A stretch of 13,451 nucleotides of DNA from DASYDU01 sp036499445 (GCA_036499445.1 DASYDU010000283.1:1-13451); one strand, 5' to 3'; shown: positions 1 to 6,850, counted from the first letter of the stretch. Numbers and translations: made by a program. Notes: a model not told the origin generated them from the letters alone.

Positions 1-1197
1 AAAAGTCATGGTTGGGCTGCCGCCCGAATAGTTGCTGCCCGATGACGCCACGGCGAACGGATAGAATCGGCCAGGCTGAAGCGGCGACGGCGGGGAGGGA
101 GCGTAAGAATGATGCTCGTAGCGATTCTCGCGCTTGGTGAGGTCGCCGAGCGTATTGGCGACAATTTTCCAGCGGCCACCGTTGGCCGAATCCATGAGCG
201 GGTCAAACTCTAACCGAACCGACAAATCATAGCGCTCCTGAAAGGCGATTAAGCCGGCGAGCGCTTGGTCCGGCGAGATTCCACTTTTCAAAATGCGTAC
301 AAGTCCCGGTTTGGCGACGAAGGAAGCACGATTGAGCGTAAACGTGTCCGTGACGACACCGGTGGACGGATCGGTGTAGCGATAAGGGTTCACCCAAGGC
401 GCGATGAGCAGGGTGCGGCGGTAGATCGTCCGCATTCCGGGCTCACCGAAAAAGTGGTTCGTGATGATGTCGTCAACCGGATTTTCAACCGCGTACCAGA
501 CCACTTCGGCGAGCGGCGACTCGATCGTTTGCACGTTCTTCCAAAGGTCCATCGTACTGGCATTGTTCACATTCGGCCGAACATCCAACGCAGCCGGCAT
601 ATTGCCCACGAATGGCTCATGCTCGTTGCGGACCGTGAGCATCAGAATGTCGTCGGCATCGCCAAGGCCCGCGCCGTCCGTGGCCCAATTGCCTTGATTG
701 GGCTTCGTTGTGAACGGCAAATTGCTGGCCGGGATGATCGACGTCGCGTGGTCAATCTCGGGGTTGAGTGCCGTCACCGGTTGATTGTCGATAAGATTGG
801 TCGCGTTCCCTTCCCGATACGGTCCCTCAATGATCTCGATGTAGCCTTGGTTCTCCTCCGGCCGCCGCCAGGTGAGCCCGGGGCAGGTGGCGCCCTGCAT
901 GTCCTGCTGAAGCATATTGCGGGCGTGCCGGAGCTGGCCGCTGATCTCGATCACGGCCCGGCGGTCGCGCACGCTATTGCTCACGTTGGCAAAAAGTGTC
1001 ACCACTGCGCCCATCATGACCAGCGTGATCGCCATTGCGACCAACATCTCGACGAGGGTGAAGGCCGGAAGCGAGGAGCGAGGAGCGAGCGGGAAGGCAG
1101 ATTTCGGATTTCGGATTTCGGATTTGCCGCGGTGCGTAAATCCGCTATCGGCCATCGGTAATCCGCAATGGTTTGAACGATCGATCACCCGTAACAT
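1..1197 (-). CDS. Prepilin-like protein with N-terminal cleavage/methylation domain (3' end cut by window edge)
   Basis: The frame is open from an ATG at 1197 to base 1 with no stop, so at least 399 residues are present and the C-terminus lies outside. A type IV prepilin/type II secretion pseudopilin signature, P-A-F-T-L-V-E-M, sits at residues 44-51, followed by a hydrophobic helix (LVAMAITLVMMGAVVTLF). This predicts cleavage by prepilin peptidase after Ala45 and methylation of Phe46. Downstream (QLRHARNMLQQDMQGA) it resembles large GspJ/PulJ-like minor pseudopilins; the rest is a globular domain I do not recognise. The start is supported by AGGAG at 1207-1211, nine bases upstream. The 45-residue leader is far longer than the usual 5-25 residues, and residues 25-43 are encoded by 7-bp tandem repeats. 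The gene has its own promoter and follows the epimerase gene. Assembly into a pilus or secretion pseudopilus is inferred from the motif only. Confidence 0.88.
   Translation of the reverse strand, partial: MLRVIDRSNHCGLPMADSGFTHRGKSEIRNPKSAFPLAPRSSLPAFTLVEMLVAMAITLVMMGAVVTLFANVSNSVRDRRAVIEISGQLRHARNMLQQDMQGATCPGLTWRRPEENQGYIEIIEGPYREGNATNLIDNQPVTALNPEIDHATSIIPASNLPFTTKPNQGNWATDGAGLGDADDILMLTVRNEHEPFVGNMPAALDVRPNVNNASTMDLWKNVQTIESPLAEVVWYAVENPVDDIITNHFFGEPGMRTIYRRTLLIAPWVNPYRYTDPSTGVVTDTFTLNRASFVAKPGLVRILKSGISPDQALAGLIAFQERYDLSVRLEFDPLMDSANGGRWKIVANTLGDLTKRENRYEHHSYAPSPPSPLQPGRFYPFAVASSGSNYSGGSPTMTF
1069..1128 (-). repeat. Heptanucleotide tandem arrays inside the prepilin leader
   Basis: Two adjacent 7-bp-period arrays are visible on the plus strand. 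One is gcgagga-type units around 1071-1090. The other is three perfect copies of atttcgg plus a partial fourth at 1101-1128. The sequence continues as degenerate heptads (gatt-gcg-like on the gene strand) to about 1170. The arrays are translated in frame as residues 25-43 of the prepilin-like protein, just before the cleavage motif. Confidence 0.9.
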
Positions 1198-1206
1198 AGA
1201 AAAGCA

Positions 1207-1211
1207 CTCCT
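1207..1211 (-). promoter_or_regulatory. Shine-Dalgarno of the prepilin gene
   Basis: AGGAG on the gene strand, nine bases before the ATG at 1197. It fixes the start upstream of the repeat-encoded leader rather than at the internal Met15. Confidence 0.7.
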
Positions 1212-1259
1212 CTCATCGGCCCAGGGCCCCTAAGCACCGGACCGGCTCTGTCCTCTATT

Positions 1260-1288
1260 ATTGCACCGCGCTACGCCTTGGATGTCAA
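1260..1288 (-). promoter_or_regulatory. Sigma-70-type promoter of the prepilin gene
   Basis: On the minus strand a perfect -35 box TTGACA (1283-1288) is followed by a 17-bp spacer and TGCAAT (1260-1265; four of six bases match TATAAT). It lies about 60 bases upstream of the prepilin ATG, in the gap after the epimerase gene. An alternative AT-rich -10 (AATAAT) lies a few bases further on but at poor spacing. Confidence 0.65.
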
Positions 1289-1311
1289 GAAAAGAGGGAT
1301 GCGAACTGGCT

Positions 1312-1340
1312 GGCGGGCCATCCGCTCAGGCGGACTCGCC
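1312..1340 (-). terminator. Possible terminator hairpin behind the epimerase gene
   Basis: A perfect 5-bp stem with a 4-base loop (TCCGC-CTGA-GCGGA, 1321-1334) lies inside a longer imperfect GGCG...CGCC pairing just past the epimerase stop. A CTTTTCTT stretch follows some 20 bases downstream on the minus strand, too far for a textbook intrinsic terminator. Tentative. Confidence 0.3.
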
Positions 1341-1367
1341 AGTCGCTAGGCCCCAGCTCCTAGCCCC
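1333..1367 (-). repeat. Degenerate heptad array spanning the epimerase stop codon
   Basis: Five consecutive 7-bp units are seen on the plus strand: gactcgc, cagtcgc, taggccc, cagctcc, tagcccc. They contain the TAG stop of the epimerase gene (1346-1348) and encode its last residues (LGAGA). The units share cag/tag and -gc/-cc columns but no two are identical, so this is an older, diverged array. Confidence 0.6.
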
Positions 1368-2347
1368 TTTTTCCACGCCACGACGTCCCGAATGACCGAG
1401 TCCAAGTCCTGCTGCGGTCCAACCTCGATCACCGCTCGCAACTTGGTCAAATCGGGCACCCGACGACGGACATCCTCGAAATCGTCCGAATACGCTTCGC
1501 GGTACGACTGAAATTCGATTGCCAGGCTGGGGTCGACGACCGCCAAAACCCGTTGGGCAAGCTCGAGGATGGAAACTGGCAAGTCGCTGCCGATGTTGAA
1601 CACCTGACCGACTGCCGCCGGCTGCGCCGCGAGCGCGACAACCATCCGGCAAACATCCGCGACGTGAGCGAAGCACCGCACCTGCCGTCCATCGTCGTGA
1701 ACCACCGGCGATTTGCCCGCCAGCGCCCGGTCGACAAACCGCGGCAGCACCATACCGTAGCGGCCTGTTTGACGTGGGCCAACCACATTGAAGAACCGCC
1801 CGACAACGACCGGCAAGCCATGCTGCCGGTGATAGGCGAGCGCGAGAAACTCATCGATCGCCTTGGATGCTCCATACGACCAGCGCATGTAGGTCGTGGG
1901 GCCGAGTACAATATCGTCCTCCTCGGTCCAGGTGGACTTTGGGTTCTTGCCATAGACCTCGCTGCTGCTGGCGAGAAAGAAGCTCGTGGCGTGGCCGGCC
2001 TGCTGCTTTCGCGCCAGTTCAGAAAGCAGCAACTCGACCGGCGCGATGTTCCGCTCGATCGATTCTATCGGCGCATCAGCAATCCGCTGGACGCCGACCG
2101 AGGCCGCCAAATGAAACACCTCGTCCACGTCAGCCACCAACTCGCGAACCAGCAACCGATCCATCACGTCGCCTTGAACAATGATTAACCGCTCATGATC
2201 GCGCACGGCCGACAGGTTGTCGAACGAGCCAGTCGACTCGTCGTCAGCAACGGTTACACGGCATCCGCTGGTCAGCAGCAGCTCCGTGAGATGGCTGCCG
2301 ATGAAGCCGGCGCCGCCGGTCACCAATACGTTTCGCGAAGCTCCCAT
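1346..2347 (-). CDS. NAD-dependent epimerase/dehydratase (extended SDR, nucleotide-sugar type)
   Basis: The 333-residue product belongs to the extended short-chain dehydrogenase family that epimerises, dehydrates or decarboxylates nucleotide sugars with bound NAD. It shows the Rossmann motif GGAGFIGSH (residues 11-19), the SSSEVYG strand with catalytic Ser about 127-129, the catalytic pair Tyr158/Lys162 (YGASK), and the family segments GRFFNVVGPRQ and DDGRQVRCFAHVADV. The layout is that of UDP-glucose 4-epimerases or UDP-glucuronate decarboxylases; the exact substrate cannot be read from sequence. The length is normal. The ATG lies 21 bp after the stop of the TerC-family gene, so the two are probably cotranscribed; only a weak AGG precedes it. 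The C-terminal GLGAGA tail and the stop codon are formed by a 7-bp repeat array, so the native tail may have been replaced or extended. A role in surface polysaccharide precursor synthesis is inferred. Confidence 0.9.
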   Translation of the reverse strand: MGASRNVLVTGGAGFIGSHLTELLLTSGCRVTVADDESTGSFDNLSAVRDHERLIIVQGDVMDRLLVRELVADVDEVFHLAASVGVQRIADAPIESIERNIAPVELLLSELARKQQAGHATSFFLASSSEVYGKNPKSTWTEEDDIVLGPTTYMRWSYGASKAIDEFLALAYHRQHGLPVVVGRFFNVVGPRQTGRYGMVLPRFVDRALAGKSPVVHDDGRQVRCFAHVADVCRMVVALAAQPAAVGQVFNIGSDLPVSILELAQRVLAVVDPSLAIEFQSYREAYSDDFEDVRRRVPDLTKLRAVIEVGPQQDLDSVIRDVVAWKKGLGAGA

Positions 2348-2368
2348 ATTTGAACAACCTGCTTGAAA

Positions 2369-3382
2369 CTAATCGCGCGCGGATTTTGTCGAAGCCTTTT
2401 CCTCACGCCAGCCAACCCACAGCGACGCCCCGATCGCAGAGGCCAGCAGAGAGACGATAATCGCCAGTGAAAGCAAGTGCGGCATTTCGATCCAACGGTG
2501 TGACACCATCTTTACGCCGATGAAAATCAAGATTGCGCTCAACCCATAGCTCAGGTAGCGGAACATGTTCATCACACCGGCCAGCAAGAAGTAGAGCGCC
2601 CGCAAACCCATGATCGCGAAGATGTTTGACGTGAAAACGATGAAAGGTTCCTTGGTGATGCCGAAGATGGCCGGCACGCTGTCGACGGCAAACACCACGT
2701 CGGTGCTTTCAATCACCAGCAGCACCAGGAACAGCGACGTCACAAACCAGCGTCCATCTTGGCGCACGAAGAAATGTTCTTCGTGCGTGCCTTCGGCCAC
2801 GCGCAGATGTCGCCGGGCAAATCTAAGCAAAAAGTTTTGATCAGGATGGTGGTCTGCCTCATCCGAACGGGCCAGTTTGTATCCCGTATAAATGAGAAAA
2901 GCGCCAAATAGGTACATCACCCATTCAAACTTTTTGAGCAGCTCCCCCGCGGCGAGGATGAAGGTGAGCCGCATCAAAATCGCGCCCAGGATGCCCCAGA
3001 ACAGGACGCGGTATTGATATTTGAGAGGAATTCCGAAAAAGCTAAAGATCACCACGAACACGAATACGTTGTCCATCGACAACGACCACTCGACCAGATA
3101 TCCCATCAGGAATTCGAGGCCGTGCTCTCCGCCGGCCCACCACCAGACCCAGCCGTTGAAGGCGAGCGCCAGCGCGCACCAGAACAGGGTCCACAGCGCC
3201 GACTCGCGGAGCGACGGATCGTGCGAATCGCGGTGAAAGACGAACATGTCGAGCGCGAGCAGTATTGCGCCGCCGCCGCAGAACGCCACCCAGAACCAAG
3301 AAGGGACTTCCAGCGGCGGCGTCGCGCCAGCCGCATTGGCAGCATCAATGGCAAGCAGCAGCACAGGGCAAACTCCGCTCAA
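2369..3382 (-). CDS. TerC/Alx-family integral membrane protein
   Basis: The 337-residue polytopic membrane protein has the conserved TerC-family blocks: EWSLSMDNVFVF (about 98-109), ESTDVVFAVDSVPAIF (225-240) and TSNIFAIMGLRALYFLL (251-267). The acidic residues in these blocks lie in membrane helices and are thought to handle metal ions. About nine hydrophobic segments can be seen. The family includes tellurite-resistance TerC and the E. coli Alx manganese exporter; the length fits Alx-like members. The called start is TTG, preceded by CAGG six bases upstream. An in-frame TGA upstream leaves no ATG or GTG alternative before codon 6. A promoter about 40 bases upstream supports this start. The leader is too short for a yybP-ykoY or alx-type riboswitch. 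The function is probably divalent metal export or metal loading of exported enzymes; tellurite resistance itself is not implied. Confidence 0.92.
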   Translation of the reverse strand: MSGVCPVLLLAIDAANAAGATPPLEVPSWFWVAFCGGGAILLALDMFVFHRDSHDPSLRESALWTLFWCALALAFNGWVWWWAGGEHGLEFLMGYLVEWSLSMDNVFVFVVIFSFFGIPLKYQYRVLFWGILGAILMRLTFILAAGELLKKFEWVMYLFGAFLIYTGYKLARSDEADHHPDQNFLLRFARRHLRVAEGTHEEHFFVRQDGRWFVTSLFLVLLVIESTDVVFAVDSVPAIFGITKEPFIVFTSNIFAIMGLRALYFLLAGVMNMFRYLSYGLSAILIFIGVKMVSHRWIEMPHLLSLAIIVSLLASAIGASLWVGWREEKASTKSARD

Positions 3383-3429
3383 TTGAAACCTGGGCGCACG
3401 CTGAAACGCGTGGTGACTCAGGCTGCGTA

Positions 3430-3458
3430 ATCATAAATGGGACCATACGTTGCAGCAA
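3430..3458 (-). promoter_or_regulatory. Sigma-70-type promoter of the TerC-family gene
   Basis: TTGCTG (3453-3458), a 17-bp spacer, then TATGAT (3430-3435; five of six bases match TATAAT) on the minus strand. It sits in the 137-bp gap after the sulfotransferase and would give a leader of about 40 bases before the TTG start. It suggests that TerC-epimerase is a separate transcription unit from the flagellar run. Confidence 0.6.
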
Positions 3459-3519
3459 CCGGGCCGCCGCCAGCCGCTGTTTGCCCACTTACGCCAGCGA
3501 GCGAAGTCTCGCCATCAGA

Positions 3520-4503
3520 TCAGGCCGCGTTTCGAGCCGACCCGTCGCTTCGCGAGATCTGAGAATGGCCGTCTTGCGATTCCATCCAGCGGAACGGCCT
3601 GCCGACTAGATCAACCAACAACTGGTCATACGGACGGTAGTGCGCGCGAAGGTCACGGGCCACGTCTTGGTCGATGGTGTCGCGATAATAGCCGCGGTTA
3701 AAAATCTTATTGACGGTGACGTTGCAACGGTCGAGGCCGAGGAAGTCGAAAACCTGCTGGCAGATTGCGCTCGTGTTTTCAAACAGATCGGCGCTGTCGA
3801 GGATCAGTGTTTGTTGGCGAGGATAAATGTCCCACAAGGCCTCAATCTGCAGCGCATAGTAACCCCGCGAGACGTAGTCCAGCATCGGCAGCGCGGATTG
3901 TTTAATCGCCCAGCCCGACTCCGGAGCATACGCCCCTTGTTCAATGACGTCCTGGACGGCGTCCGCGAAACTGCGCGATTCCTGATGACGCGTCCGGCAA
4001 TGTTGGTAATGCGAATAGGCCCTTGCCACTGGATCGCGCAGAATTACGATCACAGCCACAGCCGGGAGTAAATCCCGCATTCGGCCAAGCGACTGTGGCG
4101 AGGGTAGATAGGACGGCGACGCCTCGATACTGATTCCCCTCGCGCGCATCACTTGACGCACAAGCGGAAACTGAGACTGGTACCAAGAGAGCGGCCGGTC
4201 GGAGTACTTGGAGAAGTAATTCAACTCCTTTTTGGAGCTGCCGAAGCAACGCGGATGTCGAATCAGCCCTTCGTACAATTGCGTTGTGCCCGCCTTTTGC
4301 GCGCCAACGATAATTGCGGAGGGCAGCTGCCGATATTTGCTCGTGGCGGCGCGCCAGGCGTTCGGCGCGAATTCTCGGACCTTGCGCCAGGCGAGGCTGC
4401 TGGTCCGAAATCCCGGATGGCGCTGCAACTTGCGCGTGTAGTAGCGGATGCCCTCTCGGGCGACAAATTGACCGGTGGGCCGGATGTGGTCCAAATCGTC
4501 CAT
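3520..4503 (-). CDS. PAPS-dependent sulfotransferase
   Basis: The 327-residue cytosolic-type sulfotransferase would transfer sulfate from 3'-phosphoadenosine-5'-phosphosulfate to a hydroxyl or amino group, usually on a carbohydrate. The 5'-phosphosulfate loop GAQKAGTT (67-74) and the 3'-phosphate motif LRDPVARAYSHY (155-166, with Arg156 and Ser164) are intact. KKELNYFS (91-98) is typical of the heparan-sulfate N-/O-sulfotransferase-like branch. The ATG at 4503 is preceded by GAGG at suitable distance. It begins 38 bp after the fliA stop on the same strand, so it is likely transcribed with the flagellar genes. There is no signal peptide and no obvious membrane anchor. The acceptor is unknown; a glycan on the cell surface, or on the flagellum given the position, is inference. 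Confidence 0.9.
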   Translation of the reverse strand: MDDLDHIRPTGQFVAREGIRYYTRKLQRHPGFRTSSLAWRKVREFAPNAWRAATSKYRQLPSAIIVGAQKAGTTQLYEGLIRHPRCFGSSKKELNYFSKYSDRPLSWYQSQFPLVRQVMRARGISIEASPSYLPSPQSLGRMRDLLPAVAVIVILRDPVARAYSHYQHCRTRHQESRSFADAVQDVIEQGAYAPESGWAIKQSALPMLDYVSRGYYALQIEALWDIYPRQQTLILDSADLFENTSAICQQVFDFLGLDRCNVTVNKIFNRGYYRDTIDQDVARDLRAHYRPYDQLLVDLVGRPFRWMESQDGHSQISRSDGSARNAA

Positions 4504-4541
4504 CGGCGACCTCGCTACCGCAGCCTGGCTTCCAGTTGCGC

Positions 4542-5354
4542 CTAAGTGCCGAACTCCGGTCGGCGCTTGCCGAGCTGGCCTTGGAGACGTTGCACAATCG
4601 CGCTGTGCATCTGGCTCACACGACTTTCCGACAAGTCCAGCGTCGCGCCGATCTCCTTCATCGTGAGCTCTTCGTAGTAGTACAGAATAATGATTAGGCG
4701 TTCGTTGCGGTTGAGGCCTTTGGTCACCAGCCGCATCAAATCGGATTTTTGGATCCGCTTGGTCGGGTCTTCGCCCTTCTTGTCTTCCAGGATGTCGATT
4801 TCGCGGACGTCCTTGTAGCTATCCGTTTCGTACCACTTCTTATTGAGGCTGATCAGGTTGACCGCGTTCGCGTCGGTGACCATCTTTTCGAGCTCGCCGA
4901 CGCTGATGCTCATCTGCTCGGCCAACTCGTTTTCATTCGGCGTGCGGCCGAGGCGGGCTTCGAGCGTGCGAATTGACTCGTTGAGCTTGCTGGCCTTGCT
5001 CCGCACTAGCCGCGGCACCCAGTCCATCGTGCGCAGCTCGTCGAGCATCGCGCCTCGAATTCGGGGCACGCAATACGTTTCGAACTTCACACCGCGCGAC
5101 ATGTCGAAGGCGTTGATCGCGTCCATCAGGCCGAAGATGCCGGCCGAGATCAAGTCGTCCAGGTCGACTCCCTCGGGCAGCCGCGACCAGATCCGCTCGC
5201 CGTTATATTTCACCAGCGGCAAGTAATACTCGATCAGCCGATTGCGGAGCGATTTATTAGTCTGATCCGCCTTGTACTGAATCCAGACCTCGCCGATCTC
5301 TTCCGGCGACATCGTCCGCTTGGCGGCGACATAGGACGAATAAACTGTGGCCAT
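4542..5354 (-). CDS. fliA: RNA polymerase sigma factor FliA (sigma-28 type)
   Basis: The 270-residue sigma factor of the FliA/WhiG/SigD class directs RNA polymerase to late flagellar and chemotaxis promoters. Region 2 is evident as LVKYNGERIW...DLDDLISAGIFGLMDAINAFD...GVKFETYCVPRIRGAMLDELR. Region 3 follows (LEARLGRTPNENELAEQM), and region 4 carries the helix-turn-helix MKEIGATLDLSESRVSQMHSAIVQRL. The frame is open for 11 more codons, but the ATG at 5354 is preceded by a perfect GGAGG five bases away, so it is chosen over the one at 5387. It follows the small membrane protein gene by 166 bp and precedes the sulfotransferase. Anti-sigma control by FlgM would be expected; no flgM is in the window. 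Confidence 0.96.
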   Translation of the reverse strand: MATVYSSYVAAKRTMSPEEIGEVWIQYKADQTNKSLRNRLIEYYLPLVKYNGERIWSRLPEGVDLDDLISAGIFGLMDAINAFDMSRGVKFETYCVPRIRGAMLDELRTMDWVPRLVRSKASKLNESIRTLEARLGRTPNENELAEQMSISVGELEKMVTDANAVNLISLNKKWYETDSYKDVREIDILEDKKGEDPTKRIQKSDLMRLVTKGLNRNERLIIILYYYEELTMKEIGATLDLSESRVSQMHSAIVQRLQGQLGKRRPEFGT

Positions 5355-5359
5355 GCTAT

Positions 5360-5364
5360 CCTCC
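5360..5364 (-). promoter_or_regulatory. Shine-Dalgarno deciding the fliA start
   Basis: GGAGG on the gene strand with a five-base spacer to the ATG at 5354. No comparable site precedes the upstream in-frame ATG at 5387. Confidence 0.8.
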
Positions 5365-5520
5365 GTGATTGGCCGAAGACCCGTCATGGCGGGCCGGCGT
5401 CGAGATCCTTCTCAACGCGCGTTCGACTGATCTATGTGATTGAGTTCGTTGATGATTTTGGAACGCACCTGGCGGCCAGTCGCTGTCGGCTCGTCGCGGC
5501 TAAGCGATTCGGATCGGCCG

Positions 5521-5772
5521 TCATGCTTTGGCCCTGGAACTGGGCTCGCTGCTCGCGGCAACGGCCAATTCGCGCTCGATCTTCAGCCGCACCGATTCGT
5601 CGACCGTAAGTTGGGCGATGTGCCCGAGAACAGATCCCACGACGGCAAACACGATCATGCTGAGCGTCGCGGTGGTCAGACTGCCTTCCACACCAGCCGA
5701 GTCCTTCACGCCGCGGCAGAGTACGACTGCCATGGCGAGGGAACCGAGGATGCCGGCGTACAGTCGACCCAT
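5521..5772 (-). CDS. Small two-helix membrane protein, unknown function, between flhG and fliA
   Basis: The 83-residue product from the ATG at 5772 has a first hydrophobic helix (LYAGILGSLAMAVVLCRGV), a short polar loop, a second helix (TTATLSMIVFAVVGSVLGHIAQL), and a charged C-terminal tail (VDESVRLKIERELAVAA) predicted cytoplasmic and helical. I do not recognise a named family. It lies between flhG and fliA on the same strand. The G-spaced helices, acidic/basic tail and lack of frame interruptions argue that it is real. The start is uncertain: a GTG at 5850 would add 26 residues that are not hydrophobic. The ATG is preferred because the first helix then begins at once, though its ribosome site is weak. 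It may be an accessory membrane component of flagellar assembly, which is only an inference from position. Confidence 0.65.
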   Translation of the reverse strand: MGRLYAGILGSLAMAVVLCRGVKDSAGVEGSLTTATLSMIVFAVVGSVLGHIAQLTVDESVRLKIERELAVAASSEPSSRAKA

Positions 5773-5892
5773 AATGTTGCCACGCCTTGCCGTTAAAGTT
5801 GCCGCAGATACGCCAAGTTGACGACCCACGGCGCGCCGATAGGATGTCACCTTTTATCGGCCGTTCAAAATATCGGAGTTGAGCGGATTCTT

Positions 5893-6774
5893 TCAACATG
5901 CCGAGAATTCTTGGATTGTGGTCAAAGTGGGATCGAAGATCGCCGGAACTTGTCGCTGGCGCGATAGCAGGTCCGCCGCAAAGCGACCTAGCTGGTAAAC
6001 ACTGCGACCAAATTGCGACTTAGGATGCTCCCAAGCCCGCGGCATGACCGCGCTAGCCGGCCCAGCATTCTCGCATCGTGGCAATCTTGGAGCCGGACGA
6101 ATTGTACTGCCAAGAAATCGACGACAGGCTGCCGCGATGCGTCGCTCGGCGTCCGCTGCGGCAGTCGCAAATTCAAAGCGATTCACCAGCACGCGAATCT
6201 CCGGCGCGCAAGGATTCGCGTGGGCTTGCTTGATCGTCGCGTAGGCATCCATGATGCCTACATCTTCCACGGTCGTCACCAGCAGCACGAGCGCCGCGCG
6301 TTGCCAGAGCCGATGCGTCCACTTGGTCATTCCGCTGCCGCTATCGACGACCAGTACATCGGCGTGGTCCCGCAGCTCGGACAATTGCGACAGCAAACGA
6401 TGGAGTGCCTGCGACGAGAAATCCGGTGTATCGGCCGGAGCCCACCGCCCGGCCACGAGCTGCATTCCGCTGGGACCCGGTTGCAGAGCATCGGTCGCCG
6501 AGCAAGTGCCTTCTACGATGTCGGCGACTGTGTAGCTGCCCTCGGCACTGCAGCCGGCCAATTGTGCGAGGTCGGCATGAATTGCCAGGTCCACAAGTAT
6601 CGTGCGATGACCATTGTGCGAGAGCGCGGCAGCCAGGTTGAGCGCCACGGTCGTCGTTCCTACGCCCCCTTTTCCGCCGGTCACGACAATCATCGGCGGA
6701 CCGACCGCGCCCGTCTCGGCGCTGGGCGCTTCATCGGAAATCAACTGGCGCAATTTGTCGGCTTGATCGGGCAT
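5893..6774 (-). CDS. flhG: FlhG-like MinD/ParA ATPase, flagellar number regulator
   Basis: The 293-residue SIMIBI ATPase lies directly downstream of flhF. The N-terminus carries DQADKLRQL (residues 3-11), matching the DQAxxLR activation helix by which FlhG stimulates the FlhF GTPase. The deviant Walker A reads TGGKGGVGTTT (32-42). The signature lysine (Lys35) is present, but the usual P-loop lysine (GKT) is replaced by Thr40. The ILVDLAIHADL strand and a Walker-B-like LVVDSGSG follow; the usual DxPAG is altered. These changes recall CpaE/TadZ-type relatives. No clear C-terminal amphipathic membrane-targeting helix is visible. The ATG is preceded only by a 7-bp repeat array with no Shine-Dalgarno. 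In the known system FlhG limits flagellar number and activates FlhF; whether this variant hydrolyses ATP is open. Confidence 0.85.
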   Translation of the reverse strand: MPDQADKLRQLISDEAPSAETGAVGPPMIVVTGGKGGVGTTTVALNLAAALSHNGHRTILVDLAIHADLAQLAGCSAEGSYTVADIVEGTCSATDALQPGPSGMQLVAGRWAPADTPDFSSQALHRLLSQLSELRDHADVLVVDSGSGMTKWTHRLWQRAALVLLVTTVEDVGIMDAYATIKQAHANPCAPEIRVLVNRFEFATAAADAERRIAAACRRFLGSTIRPAPRLPRCENAGPASAVMPRAWEHPKSQFGRSVYQLGRFAADLLSRQRQVPAIFDPTLTTIQEFSAC

Positions 6775-6777
6775 TGG

Positions 6778-6847
6778 AAGTCGTTACTCGTTGGTCGTTG
6801 GTCGTCGGGTGTTAGTTATTGGTCGTTTGGCGCTATGCACTGACTAA
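6778..6847 (-). repeat. Heptad tandem array filling the flhF-flhG spacer
   Basis: About ten consecutive 7-bp units occupy the gap between the flhF stop and the flhG ATG. On the plus strand two units are identical (tggtcgt at 6792-6798 and 6799-6805), one more recurs at 6820-6826, and diverged units stand between and around them (tactcgt, tagttat, ttggcgc). On the gene strand the core reads ACGACCA. No ribosome-binding sequence is left in the spacer. Confidence 0.85.
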
Positions 6848-6850
6848 CGC

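Noticed and set aside
265..1161. Plus-strand 298-codon open frame opposite the prepilin gene
   Set aside because: The translation is rich in His/Arg with no recognisable motif. The opposite strand carries a full prepilin signature, a Shine-Dalgarno and a promoter.
1553..2188. Plus-strand 211-codon frame opposite the epimerase gene
   Set aside because: It is antisense to clear epimerase motifs; its composition is that of a shadow frame.
4504..4541. Separate promoter for the sulfotransferase
   Set aside because: The 38-bp gap after fliA holds only a plausible ribosome site, with no -35/-10 pair.
5432..5899. Minus-strand 155-codon frame overlapping the small membrane protein
   Set aside because: It is arginine-rich with no hydrophobic or domain pattern. 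The alternative frame encodes two clean membrane helices.
6013..6843. Plus-strand 276-codon frame opposite flhG
   Set aside because: It is antisense to the FlhG Walker A and DQAxxLR motifs and runs into the repeat spacer; it has no domain pattern.
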